The translations under genes and the position numbers were made by a program. 64,000 bases of DNA, from contig NZ_JADMJO010000014.1 in NCBI RefSeq assembly GCF_018780385.1, positions 115,137-179,136 on the forward strand. The letters run 5' to 3'. The notes beneath the pieces are model-generated. The model saw only the letters and a program-made list of their open reading frames with translations. It ran no database searches and had not been told where the DNA came from. This DNA is from Hydrogenophaga sp. GTDB lineage: Bacteria; Pseudomonadota; Gammaproteobacteria; Burkholderiales; Burkholderiaceae_C. This document shows, piece after piece, positions 43,933 through 52,342 of the stretch. How positions within the stretch are numbered: the first letter of the stretch is position 1; the number at the start of each line of letters is the position of its first letter.

Positions 43933-45135
43933 ATGAGCGCACCCCATTCAGACTTGCCCGTCATCGTTGCCGGTGGCGGCATTGGCGGCCTGGCCGCGGC
44001 GCTCGCCCTGGTGCGCCAGGGCTTTCACGTCAAGGTGCTGGAGCAGGCGGCCGAGCTGGGTGAGATCGGCGCGGGCATGCAGCTCGGGCCCAACGCCTTT
44101 CACGCGTTTGACGCGCTGGGCGTGGGCGAGGCCGCGCGCCAGCGCGCCGTGTACACCGACTTCATGGTCATGCACGACGCCATCGACGAAGTCCAGGTCG
44201 GCATGATCCCCACCGGTGAAGCCTTCCGCCAGCGCTTCGGCAACCCCTACGCCGTGATCCACCGGGCGGACGCGCACGGCTCGCTGCTCGAAGGCGTGCA
44301 GGCCAGCGGGCAGATTCAGTTCGTCACCTCCACCCGCGTGGCGCGCGTGGAGCAGGATGCGAATGGCGTGACGGTGCACGACCAGCACGGCAACGCCCAC
44401 CGCGGCCTGGCGCTGATCGGCGCCGACGGCGTGAAGTCTGTCGTGCGCCAGCAGTTCGTGGGTGACGAGGCGCGCGTGACCGGCCACGTGGTCTACCGCG
44501 CGGTGGTCGACAAGGCCGACTTTCCCGTAGACCTGCAATGGAACGCAGCCAGCATCTGGGTCGGGCCCAACTGTCACCTGGTGCACTACCCCCTGCGCGG
44601 CGGCGAGCAGTACAACGTGGTCGTGACCTTCCACAGCCGCGAGCAGGAAGAGTGGGGCGTGACCGAGGGCAGCCAGGCAGAAGTGCAGAGCTACTTTCAA
44701 GGCTTGTGCCCCAAGGCGCGGCAGTTGATCGACCTGCCGAAAAGCTGGAAACGCTGGGCCACGGCCGACCGCGAGCCCATCGGCCAGTGGAGCTTTGGCC
44801 GCGTCACGCTGCTGGGCGACGCGGCCCACCCCACCACGCAGTACATGGCGCAAGGCGCGTGCATGGCGATCGAGGACGCGGTGACGCTCGGCGAAGCCTT
44901 GCGCGTGCACGGCAACGACATCGAGAAGGCCTTCGACCTCTACCAGCGCTCGCGCGTGGCGCGCACCGCGCGCATCGTGTTGAGCTCGCGCGAGATGGGC
45001 CGCATCTACCACGCCAAAGGCGTCGAACGCCTGGTGCGCAACGACCTCTGGAAGGGCCGCACGCCCGAGCGTTTTTACGACGCCATGGAGTGGCTCTACG
45101 GCTGGAACGTGCAGAACTGCCTGGCCGCCCACTGA
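43933..45135 (+). CDS. FAD-dependent 3-hydroxybenzoate 6-monooxygenase
   Basis: 400-residue class A flavoprotein monooxygenase. FAD-binding GGGIGGLAAALALV near residue 14, GADGVKS around 162, and the second FAD motif GDAAHPTTQYMAQGACMAIEDA near 296. Residues around the active site and the adjacent gentisate dioxygenase gene identify the substrate as 3-hydroxybenzoate (product gentisate) by context; salicylate 5-hydroxylation uses a different enzyme type. The start ATG at 43933 has GAGGAGA just upstream; an in-frame ATG seven codons earlier is less well placed. First gene of a three-gene operon. Confidence 0.88.
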   Translation: MSAPHSDLPVIVAGGGIGGLAAALALVRQGFHVKVLEQAAELGEIGAGMQLGPNAFHAFDALGVGEAARQRAVYTDFMVMHDAIDEVQVGMIPTGEAFRQRFGNPYAVIHRADAHGSLLEGVQASGQIQFVTSTRVARVEQDANGVTVHDQHGNAHRGLALIGADGVKSVVRQQFVGDEARVTGHVVYRAVVDKADFPVDLQWNAASIWVGPNCHLVHYPLRGGEQYNVVVTFHSREQEEWGVTEGSQAEVQSYFQGLCPKARQLIDLPKSWKRWATADREPIGQWSFGRVTLLGDAAHPTTQYMAQGACMAIEDAVTLGEALRVHGNDIEKAFDLYQRSRVARTARIVLSSREMGRIYHAKGVERLVRNDLWKGRTPERFYDAMEWLYGWNVQNCLAAH

Positions 45136-45150
45136 ACACACGGAGACAAC

Positions 45151-46209
45151 ATGAACGACCTCGGACGACTCGAAGACCTGCCCGCCGACTACGTGGCCGA
45201 GCTGCGCGCGCTCAACCTGGTGCCGCTGTGGCCCAGCCTGCGCGGCGTGCTGCCGCCGACCATCCCCACGCGCCAGACGCAGGCCACGCACTGGCCCTAC
45301 AAGACCATCAAGCCGCTGCTGCTCAAAGCCGGTGAGCTCACCCCGATCGAGAAGGCCGAGCGCCGCGTGCTGGTGCTGGCCAACCCGGGCCACACGCTGG
45401 AGAAGATGCAGGCCAGTGCGGCCATGTACCTCGGCATGCAGCTGCTGATGCCCGGCGAGTGGGCACCGAGCCACCGCCACACGCCCAACGCCGTGCGCAT
45501 GGTGGTGGAAGGCGAAGGCGCCTGGACCACGGTGGACGGAGAGCGCTGCCCCATGTCGCGCGGCGACCTGATCCTCACGCCCACCGGCCTGTGGCACGAG
45601 CACGGCCACGACGGCACCGAACCGGTGATCTGGCTCGACGTGCTCGACCTGCCGCTGGCTTACTACCTGGAGGTGAGCTACCACCTCAACGGCGCGCGCC
45701 AGGACACCAAGCCTGGACAGGGCGACCGCGCGTACGCCCGCGCCGGCGTCGTGCCCACACCCGTGTTCGGCCGCAGCGGCAAGCGTTACCCCATGCTGCG
45801 CTACCCCTGGGCCGATGCGAAGGCCGCGCTGGAGTCGATCGCGGCCGACCGGCCCGATGTGGACGCGGTGCAGGTGACCTATGTGAACCCCGAGACCGGT
45901 GAAGACGTGGAGAACATCCTCGGCTTCCACGCACTCATGCTGCGCCCGGGCCAAACGCTCAAGCTGCCCGCGCGTTCGCCGGCCGTGGTCTACCACGTGA
46001 TCGAAGGCGCGGCGCGCGTGGCCACCGACGCGCAGGGCTTCGACCTGGTCGCCGCCGACACCTGCTGCATCCCCGGCTACACCGCCACCACGCTCAGCAA
46101 CGCCTCGGCCAGCGCACCGGCCTTCCTTTTCATCGCCGACGAATCGCCGCTGCACCGCAAGCTCGGCGTCTACGAAGTGCGTCCCGACAACCAACCCTCC
46201 ATGCCCTGA
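45151..46209 (+). CDS. Gentisate 1,2-dioxygenase
   Basis: 352-residue bicupin Fe(II) dioxygenase that opens the gentisate ring to maleylpyruvate. First cupin (about 85-180) carries the metal ligands in PSHRHTPNAVRMVVEGEG and the WHEHGHDG strand; the second cupin is about 250-340. The Trp-rich lead PLWPSLRGVLPP is typical. Follows the monooxygenase by 15 bases and precedes the hydrolase by 14. Confidence 0.93.
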   Translation: MNDLGRLEDLPADYVAELRALNLVPLWPSLRGVLPPTIPTRQTQATHWPYKTIKPLLLKAGELTPIEKAERRVLVLANPGHTLEKMQASAAMYLGMQLLMPGEWAPSHRHTPNAVRMVVEGEGAWTTVDGERCPMSRGDLILTPTGLWHEHGHDGTEPVIWLDVLDLPLAYYLEVSYHLNGARQDTKPGQGDRAYARAGVVPTPVFGRSGKRYPMLRYPWADAKAALESIAADRPDVDAVQVTYVNPETGEDVENILGFHALMLRPGQTLKLPARSPAVVYHVIEGAARVATDAQGFDLVAADTCCIPGYTATTLSNASASAPAFLFIADESPLHRKLGVYEVRPDNQPSMP

Positions 46210-46223
46210 ACCGGCCCCAACCC

Positions 46224-46925
46224 ATGACCACCTACCTCTTCCCCCCACCCCCCGTTGCGGCCGTGCCCGTGCGCGGCAAGACCGAGCAATTCCCCGTCAA
46301 CCGCCTGTTCTTCGTCGGCCGCAACTACCACGCGCACGCGGTGGAAATGGGCAAGCCGGTGAACAAGACGGCCGAGCGACCGTTCTACTTCACCAAGGCG
46401 CCGCAGACGCTGGCGCTGTCGGGCGCAACCACGCCCTACCCGAGCGAGACGGCCAACTACCACTTCGAGATGGAGCTGGTGCTGGCGATCGGCAAACCCG
46501 GCTTCCGCGTGAAGGCCGAAGACGCACACGAGATCATTTACGGCTATGCGGCCGGTCTGGACATGACGCGGCGCGACCTGCAGCTGGTGGCGCGCGACAA
46601 GGGCCGCCCCTGGGACCTGGGCAAGGACGTGGAGCATTCGTCGGTGTGCAGCGAGATCGTGCCCATGCCGGGTGTGGTGATCGAGCGCGGTGGCATCGAG
46701 CTGGCGGTCAACGGCGCGGTGAAGCAGAAGTCCGACGTGGACAAGCTGATCTGGAACATCCGCGAAATCATTGCCGACCTCTCGCTCTTCTACCACCTGC
46801 AACCCGGCGACCTGATCTACACCGGCACGCCCGAAGGCGTGGGCGCGGTGCTGCCGGGTGACCGCATCACGGGCTCCGTGGAAGGTGTGGGCGAGGTGGC
46901 GCTGCAGGTGGGGCCGAAGGCCTGA
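46224..46925 (+). CDS. Fumarylpyruvate hydrolase (FAH family)
   Basis: 233-residue fumarylacetoacetate-hydrolase-fold protein, last step of the gentisate route. The metal-binding Glu residues lie in FEMELVLAIG, and FFVGRNYHAHAVEMG, GYAAGLDMTRRDLQ and YTGTPEGVGAV are conserved blocks. By context it cleaves fumarylpyruvate (or maleylpyruvate) to pyruvate plus fumarate (or maleate). No maleylpyruvate isomerase is present nearby. Confidence 0.9.
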   Translation: MTTYLFPPPPVAAVPVRGKTEQFPVNRLFFVGRNYHAHAVEMGKPVNKTAERPFYFTKAPQTLALSGATTPYPSETANYHFEMELVLAIGKPGFRVKAEDAHEIIYGYAAGLDMTRRDLQLVARDKGRPWDLGKDVEHSSVCSEIVPMPGVVIERGGIELAVNGAVKQKSDVDKLIWNIREIIADLSLFYHLQPGDLIYTGTPEGVGAVLPGDRITGSVEGVGEVALQVGPKA

Positions 46926-46928
46926 CTT

Positions 46929-47504
46929 TCAGGTGGGTTCCAGCCCCCGGCGGCGCATCATGTCGGCGCTCATGGCGCGCAAGGCATCGGCCGACAACTG
47001 GGCCTGTGAGACCGGGTAGACCAGGCCGTCTTCCTGGCACAGGTGGTGGTCGTACAGCCGGGCGAAGCCGATGAGCGCCGCCTCTTCCTGCGGGCTGAAG
47101 TGGGCCCACCCCGGAGGTGGCGCCTGCGCCACAGACGCCAGCGCTGCACGCACCGTCACCCAGGCCGCTTCCATGTCGCGGTGGTCCTGCTGCAGGCCTT
47201 GCACCACCTGACGCAGCGCCGCGTCATCGCCGGCCAGCAGTGGCGGGAACACATGGCGCTCCTCGTCTTCGTGGTGCAGCGGGGCGGCCAGGTCGAAATA
47301 ACGCATCACGTCACACGCGGCGCTGGCCACGCTCTCGTCCCAGCCGCGCACCAACACGTGCTGCTGCAGCTTGGCCAGCAAGCCCAGCATGCGCTCGACG
47401 CGCTCGTGGCAGGCGCCCAGCATCTCGAACGGCGCTTCGAACCCCGCGGCGGGCGCGCGGTGACCGGGCAAGGTGATCGATGTGAGGGGGATCGTGGTGA
47501 CCAT
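46929..47504 (-). CDS. Hemerythrin-domain protein of the nrdJ operon
   Basis: 191 residues, HHE-type four-helix bundle: ACHERVERM (His near 33), PLHHEDEERHVFPPLL (about 75-90), QQDHRDMEAAW (about 107) and LYDHHLCQEDGLVYP (about 150) give candidate di-iron ligands. Cytoplasmic. It is the last of four minus-strand genes headed by nrdJ, 53 bases after the previous one. A link to O2/NO or iron handling under the conditions where the B12-dependent reductase is used is inference. Confidence 0.85.
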   Translation of the reverse strand: MVTTIPLTSITLPGHRAPAAGFEAPFEMLGACHERVERMLGLLAKLQQHVLVRGWDESVASAACDVMRYFDLAAPLHHEDEERHVFPPLLAGDDAALRQVVQGLQQDHRDMEAAWVTVRAALASVAQAPPPGWAHFSPQEEAALIGFARLYDHHLCQEDGLVYPVSQAQLSADALRAMSADMMRRRGLEPT

Positions 47505-47557
47505 GTCAGATTTCCATCACGCAGCGCGCGAAGCGCGGCGGGGGTGTTTGTTTCACC

Positions 47558-47962
47558 TCATCCCAGAGCCACGGCCTGCCCTTGCGGGTCGAACGGAATG
47601 AAAGCGTGCAGCTGGCCCTGGCGGATCGCCTCCACCATGTCCTGCAGTGGCTGTTCGGCCTCGGCACTCTCGGGTTGTCGGCCCGGCGTGCCCGCCAGCG
47701 CAGCAGCAAACACCATGCCCCACGGCTGACCAAAGGCCTCTGCCTCTTGCACCAGTTGATCAAACGAGTGGAGTTCGTCCAGCCCCTTGTCCACGCACAT
47801 CTGCGGCACCAGCGCGCCGCCCTCGCCGCGTTCGAATTCGAGCCGCTGGGCCTCGGTGGCGTCGTCGGGCAGCTCCACGCCGGCAAACACGAACAGCAGG
47901 CGCTGCGGCAGCGGTTGCAGGCGCGCGGCGCTCAGCAGGTCGTCGAAGGTTTGAATGTTCAT
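47558..47962 (-). CDS. Conserved small protein of the nrdJ operon
   Basis: 134 residues, no membrane segment or signal peptide, no domain I can name. Opens MNIQTFDDLLSAARLQPLPQRLLFVFAG and is acidic. Similar proteins in related bacteria are, as I recall, carried in annotation as 'ribonucleotide reductase subunit alpha', but nothing here resembles a reductase catalytic domain; the label probably comes from operon position. The ATG at 47962 lies 13 bases after the nitroreductase-like stop. Function unknown. Confidence 0.75.
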   Translation of the reverse strand: MNIQTFDDLLSAARLQPLPQRLLFVFAGVELPDDATEAQRLEFERGEGGALVPQMCVDKGLDELHSFDQLVQEAEAFGQPWGMVFAAALAGTPGRQPESAEAEQPLQDMVEAIRQGQLHAFIPFDPQGQAVALG

Positions 47963-47975
47963 GGTGTCTCCAGAT

Positions 47976-48635
47976 TCAGTTGGCATTCACCGGCGCGGGG
48001 CCGAGCGTGCTGCAGTAGTCGGCCATGGTCGGGCGCGCGCGCGCGGGCCGGCGTGCCGCCACCGTGCCCACGCTCAGAAAACACAGGGCATGTTCGCCCG
48101 CGCTCAGGCCGAAGCGCTGGCGCAAGGCGGTGGAGCCCAGCGCCTTGCCACTGGTGAGGGCCGAGCCAAAACCCATCGCGGTGGCCATGAGCAGCATGTT
48201 CTGCACCGCGCACCCGGCCGAGAGAATGCGCTCGGACAGGTCCACCGCCGGGTCGCCGCGCTGCCCGTCAACCACCACCAGCAACAGGAAGGGCGCGCGG
48301 TGCGCCTTCTCGCGCGCCTGGTCCAGTTGCTCGGGCGTGGCGGTGGCGTCGCGCTCGTGCAGCGCTCGTGCGAACACCTCGGCCAGCGAGCCGCGTTCGG
48401 TGCGCGGCACGATCACGAAGCGCCAGGGCAGCAACTGCCCGTGGTCCGGCGCAGCCGCAGCGGCACCCAGCAAGGCCTGCAGCTGGTCCGCATCCGGTCC
48501 GGGCGCCAGCAGGCGTTTGGGCAGCACGGTCTGGCGCGCGTGGATCAGGTCGGCCGCCGTGCGGGCGCATTCCCGCTCGACCGCATCAACCTCGAACGCC
48601 GCCTGCAACGGCCTGTTGCGCAGCACCGTGTTCAT
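47976..48635 (-). CDS. Nitroreductase-family FMN oxidoreductase (YdjA-like)
   Basis: 219 residues. N-terminal RRQTVLPKRLL-type FMN-binding region is shifted (HARQTVLPKRL), AAAAAPDHGQLLPWRFVIV binds the flavin, and SAGCAVQNMLLMATAMGFGSALTSGKAL is the family's dimer helix. Reduces nitro or quinone-type compounds with NAD(P)H. The ATG overlaps the nrdJ stop (ATGA), so it is co-translated with nrdJ. Role in the reductase pathway is not known. Confidence 0.88.
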   Translation of the reverse strand: MNTVLRNRPLQAAFEVDAVERECARTAADLIHARQTVLPKRLLAPGPDADQLQALLGAAAAAPDHGQLLPWRFVIVPRTERGSLAEVFARALHERDATATPEQLDQAREKAHRAPFLLLVVVDGQRGDPAVDLSERILSAGCAVQNMLLMATAMGFGSALTSGKALGSTALRQRFGLSAGEHALCFLSVGTVAARRPARARPTMADYCSTLGPAPVNAN

Positions 48636-51600
48636 CCGCACACCCCGAGGTGACCGCACTGCGTGCAGTAGTCACAGCCGTCCTTGCGGATCACCGCATG
48701 CGCGCCGCACTCGCCGCACTTCTTGCCCGGCATGAGGCCCGGCGTGGCCGCCACCACCACCGGTGGCGGGGGCGCGCCTGCGGGGGTGATCCCGGCGCGC
48801 TGCGCGATCAGGGTCTGCACCGCGTAGGCGATGGCCGCCACCACCGAGTCGTGCCACATCGGCACGTGCGTGCCATCGGCTTTCTGGTGCGTGCCCATGC
48901 GCACCGGTCCGCGGTCCCAGGCCACCTTGCGCATGTCGCGCAGGGCGCGTTCGAGGAAGCCACCGCGCGCGGCCAGCGAGAGCAGGCGCATGCTGGACGA
49001 CACCCACTGCTGCGACTCGCCGCTCTGCCCCACCGGCATGAAGAACTCGATCGCGCGCTCGACCGTGCCCGAACCGTCGGCACTCGGCACGGGCAGGAAG
49101 GACACCAGCAGGTACAAGGTCTGGTGGCCTTCCTGCGTCCAGTACTCGATCTTGTCGGCCACCGCCGACAGCGCACCCGGCGGCCGGCTCTCGATCACGC
49201 TGCGCATCGGGTCCACGGTGGCCACGCTCGCTGTTGTCTCAGGCAAAACTTCGGAGTGTGTGCCGGTGTCGAGCACCGAGCCCAGGATGGCGTTGGGACG
49301 GTAGGTCGCCAGCCCCTTGAGCTGTGCGCGCCAGGCTTGGCGGTAGAGATCCTTGAAATCGTCGTACGCGTAGTCGGCCGGCACGTTCACCGTCTTGGAG
49401 ATCGCCGTGTCCACGAAGGGCTGCACCGCCTCCATCATGGCCAGGTGGTCGGCCGCCGGCATGGACAGTGCGCTCACGAAAAACTCGGGCAGTTGCGCCA
49501 TGTCACCACCGAGCTCGCGGTAGAGCCGCCAGGCATGGTCTTCCACCGCGTAGTCGGTGGTCGTGCCGTCGGCCTCGCGCTTCTTGCGCCGGTACATCCA
49601 GGAAAACGGCGGCTCGATGCCGTTGGACGCGTTGTCGGCAAAGGCCAGGCTGACCGTGCCGGTGGGCGCGATCGACAGCAGGTGGCTGTTGCGGATGCCG
49701 TGCGTGCGGATCGCCGTGCGCAGCGCCTCGGGCAGGCGGCTGGCGAAGGTGCCCTCGGCCAGGTAGCCGTCGGCGTCGAATTTGGGGAACGCGCCCTTCT
49801 CCTGCGCCAGCGCCACGGAGGCCGCGTAGGCCGCGTCGCGCATGCGCTCGGCGATCTGCGCGGCCAGGGTGCGCCCCTCGGGGCGGTCGTAGCGCACGCA
49901 CAGCATGGCCAGCGCATTGCCCATGCCGGTGAAGCCCACGCCGATGCGCCGCTTGGCCGCCGACTCGTCGCGCTGCTGCGGCAGCGGCCAGAAGGTCACG
50001 TCCAGCACGTTGTCGAGCGCGCGCACCTGCAGTGCCACCGCCTGCTCGAAGGCCTCGAAGTCGAAGGTGGGCAAGCCGCCGAAGCCGAAGGGGTGGCGCA
50101 CGAAACGCGTCAGGATCACCGGCCCGAGATCGCAGCAGCCGTAGGGTGGAAGTGGCTGCTCACCACATTGCCCCGTCACCACGCCATTGAAAATCACGGT
50201 GTTGTGATCGGCTTGGGTGGTGTCGTAAACAGCCTCCTGGCCGGCGGACACGATTTCTGCAATCCGACTCGAGAAGCGCTGGGTCTTGCGCAAAGCCTTG
50301 CCAGCCACCCAGTCGCGGTATCGGGCCGTTTTGTAATCGAGCAGGAAGCCGATTTCGCTCATGAACTGCTCGCGGGACTCGCCGTCCACGATGAGTTCGT
50401 ATTGGGACTTGCAAGCGTATTCGGCCTGTCCCCCCTTTCCGTCGGGCATGGCCTTGACGGTCGCATCCCTGCGCAAACGCAAACGGCTGAACACCCCGAA
50501 ATTGGCCAGCAGCACCTGCACATCCTGGAGCAGTTGTGGGTAGCTGGAGCTCAAACGGATGGAGCAACTCTCGCTGGCCCCGGAGATGTTGACGGTGCCG
50601 TCGGTCTGAAAAAGCGCCCTCAGATAGGCCTTGACGCACGCCTCGTTGCCTTGCCAGACCACCTCGGGCACCCTCAGCTTGGTGGCCCGCGTGAAACCGA
50701 GTGCCTCCAGGGCACGCGCCAACAGCACGGAGCGAATGAACACGTGGTTGCGCTCAGCCACCGACACCGGCGAGACGCAGTAGGTCCTCTGCGTTCGCGA
50801 CAAGCCGGCAATCATGGCGTTGACCGTGGTGGTCACCCGCTCGGCGAGTTCGCGTTCCTGATTCCAGAGGTTGATGCAAACGACCTCCTGACCTTTGCCC
50901 CGGTGGATGAAATGGCCATCGCCCGTGATCAGACCCAGCAGAATGCCCAGCTCCTCGCTGCCCTGCTGGCCAAACTGGCCCTTGCCTGACTGCACCCACA
51001 ACTCGTCGCCCACCTTCAAATCCGACAACTTGACCTTGCCGCGCGACGTGTAGAAATCGTGCCAGGCCGTGGCCTTGATCTCGTAGCCATCTTCGGTGGT
51101 GACCTTGAAGACATCGGCCAGGCGGGCGGTCATGAAGGCGGGCTTGGCTGGACGGGTGTCGACACCACGCCCCTCGCCTCCAAGCGCTCGGCGATCCACT
51201 GTGGTCTCCAGTGGCAGCCCGCTTGCGCACAGGTCGCCGATCCGCACCAGTCCGTGTTGCGTTGCCAGCCGGGTATCGGCCGTCACGCAGGGGTTCGTCG
51301 CCTCGATGGTCTCGCAGTAGCGCAGGTTGTTGTCGCGCTGGATGTGGTCGAGGAACAGGATGCCGGGCTCGGCGAAGTCGTAGGTGGAGCGCATCACCGT
51401 GTCCCACAGCTCGCGCGCGGGCATGCTGCGGTAGACCCACAGGCCATCGGAGCGCTGGTGGGCGCCCTGGGCCATCAGCGCCGCGCCAGGGCGCGCGCGG
51501 TGCACCAGCTCCCAGGGCTGGTCGTCGGCCAGCGCGCGCATGAAGGCGTCGCTCACGCCCACCGACACGTTGAAGTTGTTCCAGCGCCCCGGTGTGCGCT

Positions 51601-52180
51601 TGGCGGTGATGAACTCGATCACGTCGGGGTGGTCGATGCGCAGCACGCCCATCTGCGCACCGCGCCGCGCGCCCGCGCTCTCCACCGTGGCACACGAATG
51701 GTCGAACACGTTGATGTAGCTGCACGGACCCGAGGCCAGCGAGGCCATGGTCTTGACCTCGGCGCCGCGCGGGCGGATGCGCGAGAAGTCGTAGCCCACG
51801 CCACCGCCCCGGCGCATGGTCTCGGCGGCTTCGCGCAGGGCTTCGTAGATGCCGGGGTAACCGCCGTCGTCCAGGCCCTGGATGCAGTCGCCCACGGGCT
51901 GCACGAAGCAGTTGATCAGCGTGGCCTGGATCGCCGTGCCGGCCGCGCTCATGATGCGGCCCGCACCGATGGCGCCCGCCTGCAGGTTGTCGAAGAAACG
52001 CTGTTCCCACAGCGCACGGTCGGCCTCGGGCTCCACCGAGGCCATGGCACGCGCCACGCGGCGGTAGATGTCTTGCTCGCTGGTCTCGCCGTCCTTGAGG
52101 TATTTTTCTTTCAGCACGTCCAGCGTGATGGGTTGCTGGCCGATGGCGGTGGAGGCAGATTTCAATGCGTCGCGTTTCAT
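48632..52180 (-). CDS. nrdJ: Adenosylcobalamin-dependent ribonucleotide reductase (class II) with in-frame intein
   Basis: Oxygen-independent reductase making deoxyribonucleotides with a B12-generated thiyl radical. 1182 residues as translated; residues 298-671 are an intein, leaving an 808-residue mature enzyme. N-extein: GAGRIMSAAGTAIQATLINCFV, the RRGGGVGYDFSRIRP substrate-site block. C-extein begins with the catalytic motif N-P-C-G-E (Cys672 is the radical Cys) and ends in a Cys-rich tail (KKCGECGA...CDYCTQCG) that recycles the active-site disulfide. GGAAAG precedes the ATG. No nrdR box or cobalamin riboswitch is recognisable upstream. First gene of a four-gene operon. Confidence 0.95.
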   Translation of the reverse strand: MKRDALKSASTAIGQQPITLDVLKEKYLKDGETSEQDIYRRVARAMASVEPEADRALWEQRFFDNLQAGAIGAGRIMSAAGTAIQATLINCFVQPVGDCIQGLDDGGYPGIYEALREAAETMRRGGGVGYDFSRIRPRGAEVKTMASLASGPCSYINVFDHSCATVESAGARRGAQMGVLRIDHPDVIEFITAKRTPGRWNNFNVSVGVSDAFMRALADDQPWELVHRARPGAALMAQGAHQRSDGLWVYRSMPARELWDTVMRSTYDFAEPGILFLDHIQRDNNLRYCETIEATNPCVTADTRLATQHGLVRIGDLCASGLPLETTVDRRALGGEGRGVDTRPAKPAFMTARLADVFKVTTEDGYEIKATAWHDFYTSRGKVKLSDLKVGDELWVQSGKGQFGQQGSEELGILLGLITGDGHFIHRGKGQEVVCINLWNQERELAERVTTTVNAMIAGLSRTQRTYCVSPVSVAERNHVFIRSVLLARALEALGFTRATKLRVPEVVWQGNEACVKAYLRALFQTDGTVNISGASESCSIRLSSSYPQLLQDVQVLLANFGVFSRLRLRRDATVKAMPDGKGGQAEYACKSQYELIVDGESREQFMSEIGFLLDYKTARYRDWVAGKALRKTQRFSSRIAEIVSAGQEAVYDTTQADHNTVIFNGVVTGQCGEQPLPPYGCCDLGPVILTRFVRHPFGFGGLPTFDFEAFEQAVALQVRALDNVLDVTFWPLPQQRDESAAKRRIGVGFTGMGNALAMLCVRYDRPEGRTLAAQIAERMRDAAYAASVALAQEKGAFPKFDADGYLAEGTFASRLPEALRTAIRTHGIRNSHLLSIAPTGTVSLAFADNASNGIEPPFSWMYRRKKREADGTTTDYAVEDHAWRLYRELGGDMAQLPEFFVSALSMPAADHLAMMEAVQPFVDTAISKTVNVPADYAYDDFKDLYRQAWRAQLKGLATYRPNAILGSVLDTGTHSEVLPETTASVATVDPMRSVIESRPPGALSAVADKIEYWTQEGHQTLYLLVSFLPVPSADGSGTVERAIEFFMPVGQSGESQQWVSSSMRLLSLAARGGFLERALRDMRKVAWDRGPVRMGTHQKADGTHVPMWHDSVVAAIAYAVQTLIAQRAGITPAGAPPPPVVVAATPGLMPGKKCGECGAHAVIRKDGCDYCTQCGHLGVCG
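50168..51289 (-). other. Intein in NrdJ with LAGLIDADG endonuclease domain and C-terminal Gly-Gln
   Basis: 374 residues (298-671 of the precursor). Block A: Cys1 of CVTADTRLATQHGLVRIGDL. Block B: YEIKATAWHDF with Thr-x-x-His (His374). LAGLIDADG motifs: LLGLITGDGHF (about 414-424) and YLRALFQTDGTV (about 519-530). Block F: VYDTTQADHNTVIF. The end is NGVVTGQ followed by Cys+1. The standard penultimate His and terminal Asn are Gly and Gln. The joined exteins read ATNP-CGEQPLPPYG, the normal NrdJ sequence. DNA of this segment looks less GC-rich than the flanks, consistent with horizontal gain. Confidence 0.93.
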
Positions 52181-52270
52181 GTTCAGACTTTCCTTTCAAT
52201 CAGTTGCCACACCGCACCGCGCGAAATGCCCCAGCCCAGAGACACCGAGGAACCGGCTCCGCCGGGCCTC

Positions 52271-52333
52271 AGGTGTCGCCCCCTGTCAGGGGGGTGGCGC
52301 CGAAGGCGACGCGGAGGGTGATCACCGCACTGC
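52271..52333. repeat. GC-rich hairpin repeat between nrdJ and flavin oxidoreductase gene
   Basis: CCCCCT (52279-52284) and AGGGGG (52288-52293) make a perfect stem with loop GTC, followed by GGCGCCGAAGGCG and ending in CGGGGGGTG. Similar in style to the two copies at 36347-36423 and 54310-54372. It occupies most of the gap upstream of nrdJ and just after the flavin oxidoreductase stop, where it could also act as a transcription barrier on the minus strand. Confidence 0.5.
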
Positions 52334-52342
52334 GGGGGGTGT

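Noticed and set aside
43948..46248. 766-codon minus-strand frame across the gentisate genes
   Set aside because: Antisense shadow of three real enzymes; no start signal or domain.
48632..52180. Insertion in nrdJ considered as a frameshift, misassembly or domain fusion
   Set aside because: The frame is continuous, the insert carries intein blocks A, B and F and two LAGLIDADG motifs, and removing it restores the exact NrdJ motif.
52181..52342. Cobalamin riboswitch upstream of nrdJ
   Set aside because: The gap holds a GC-rich hairpin repeat and too little sequence for the riboswitch core; no B12-box-like segment was found.
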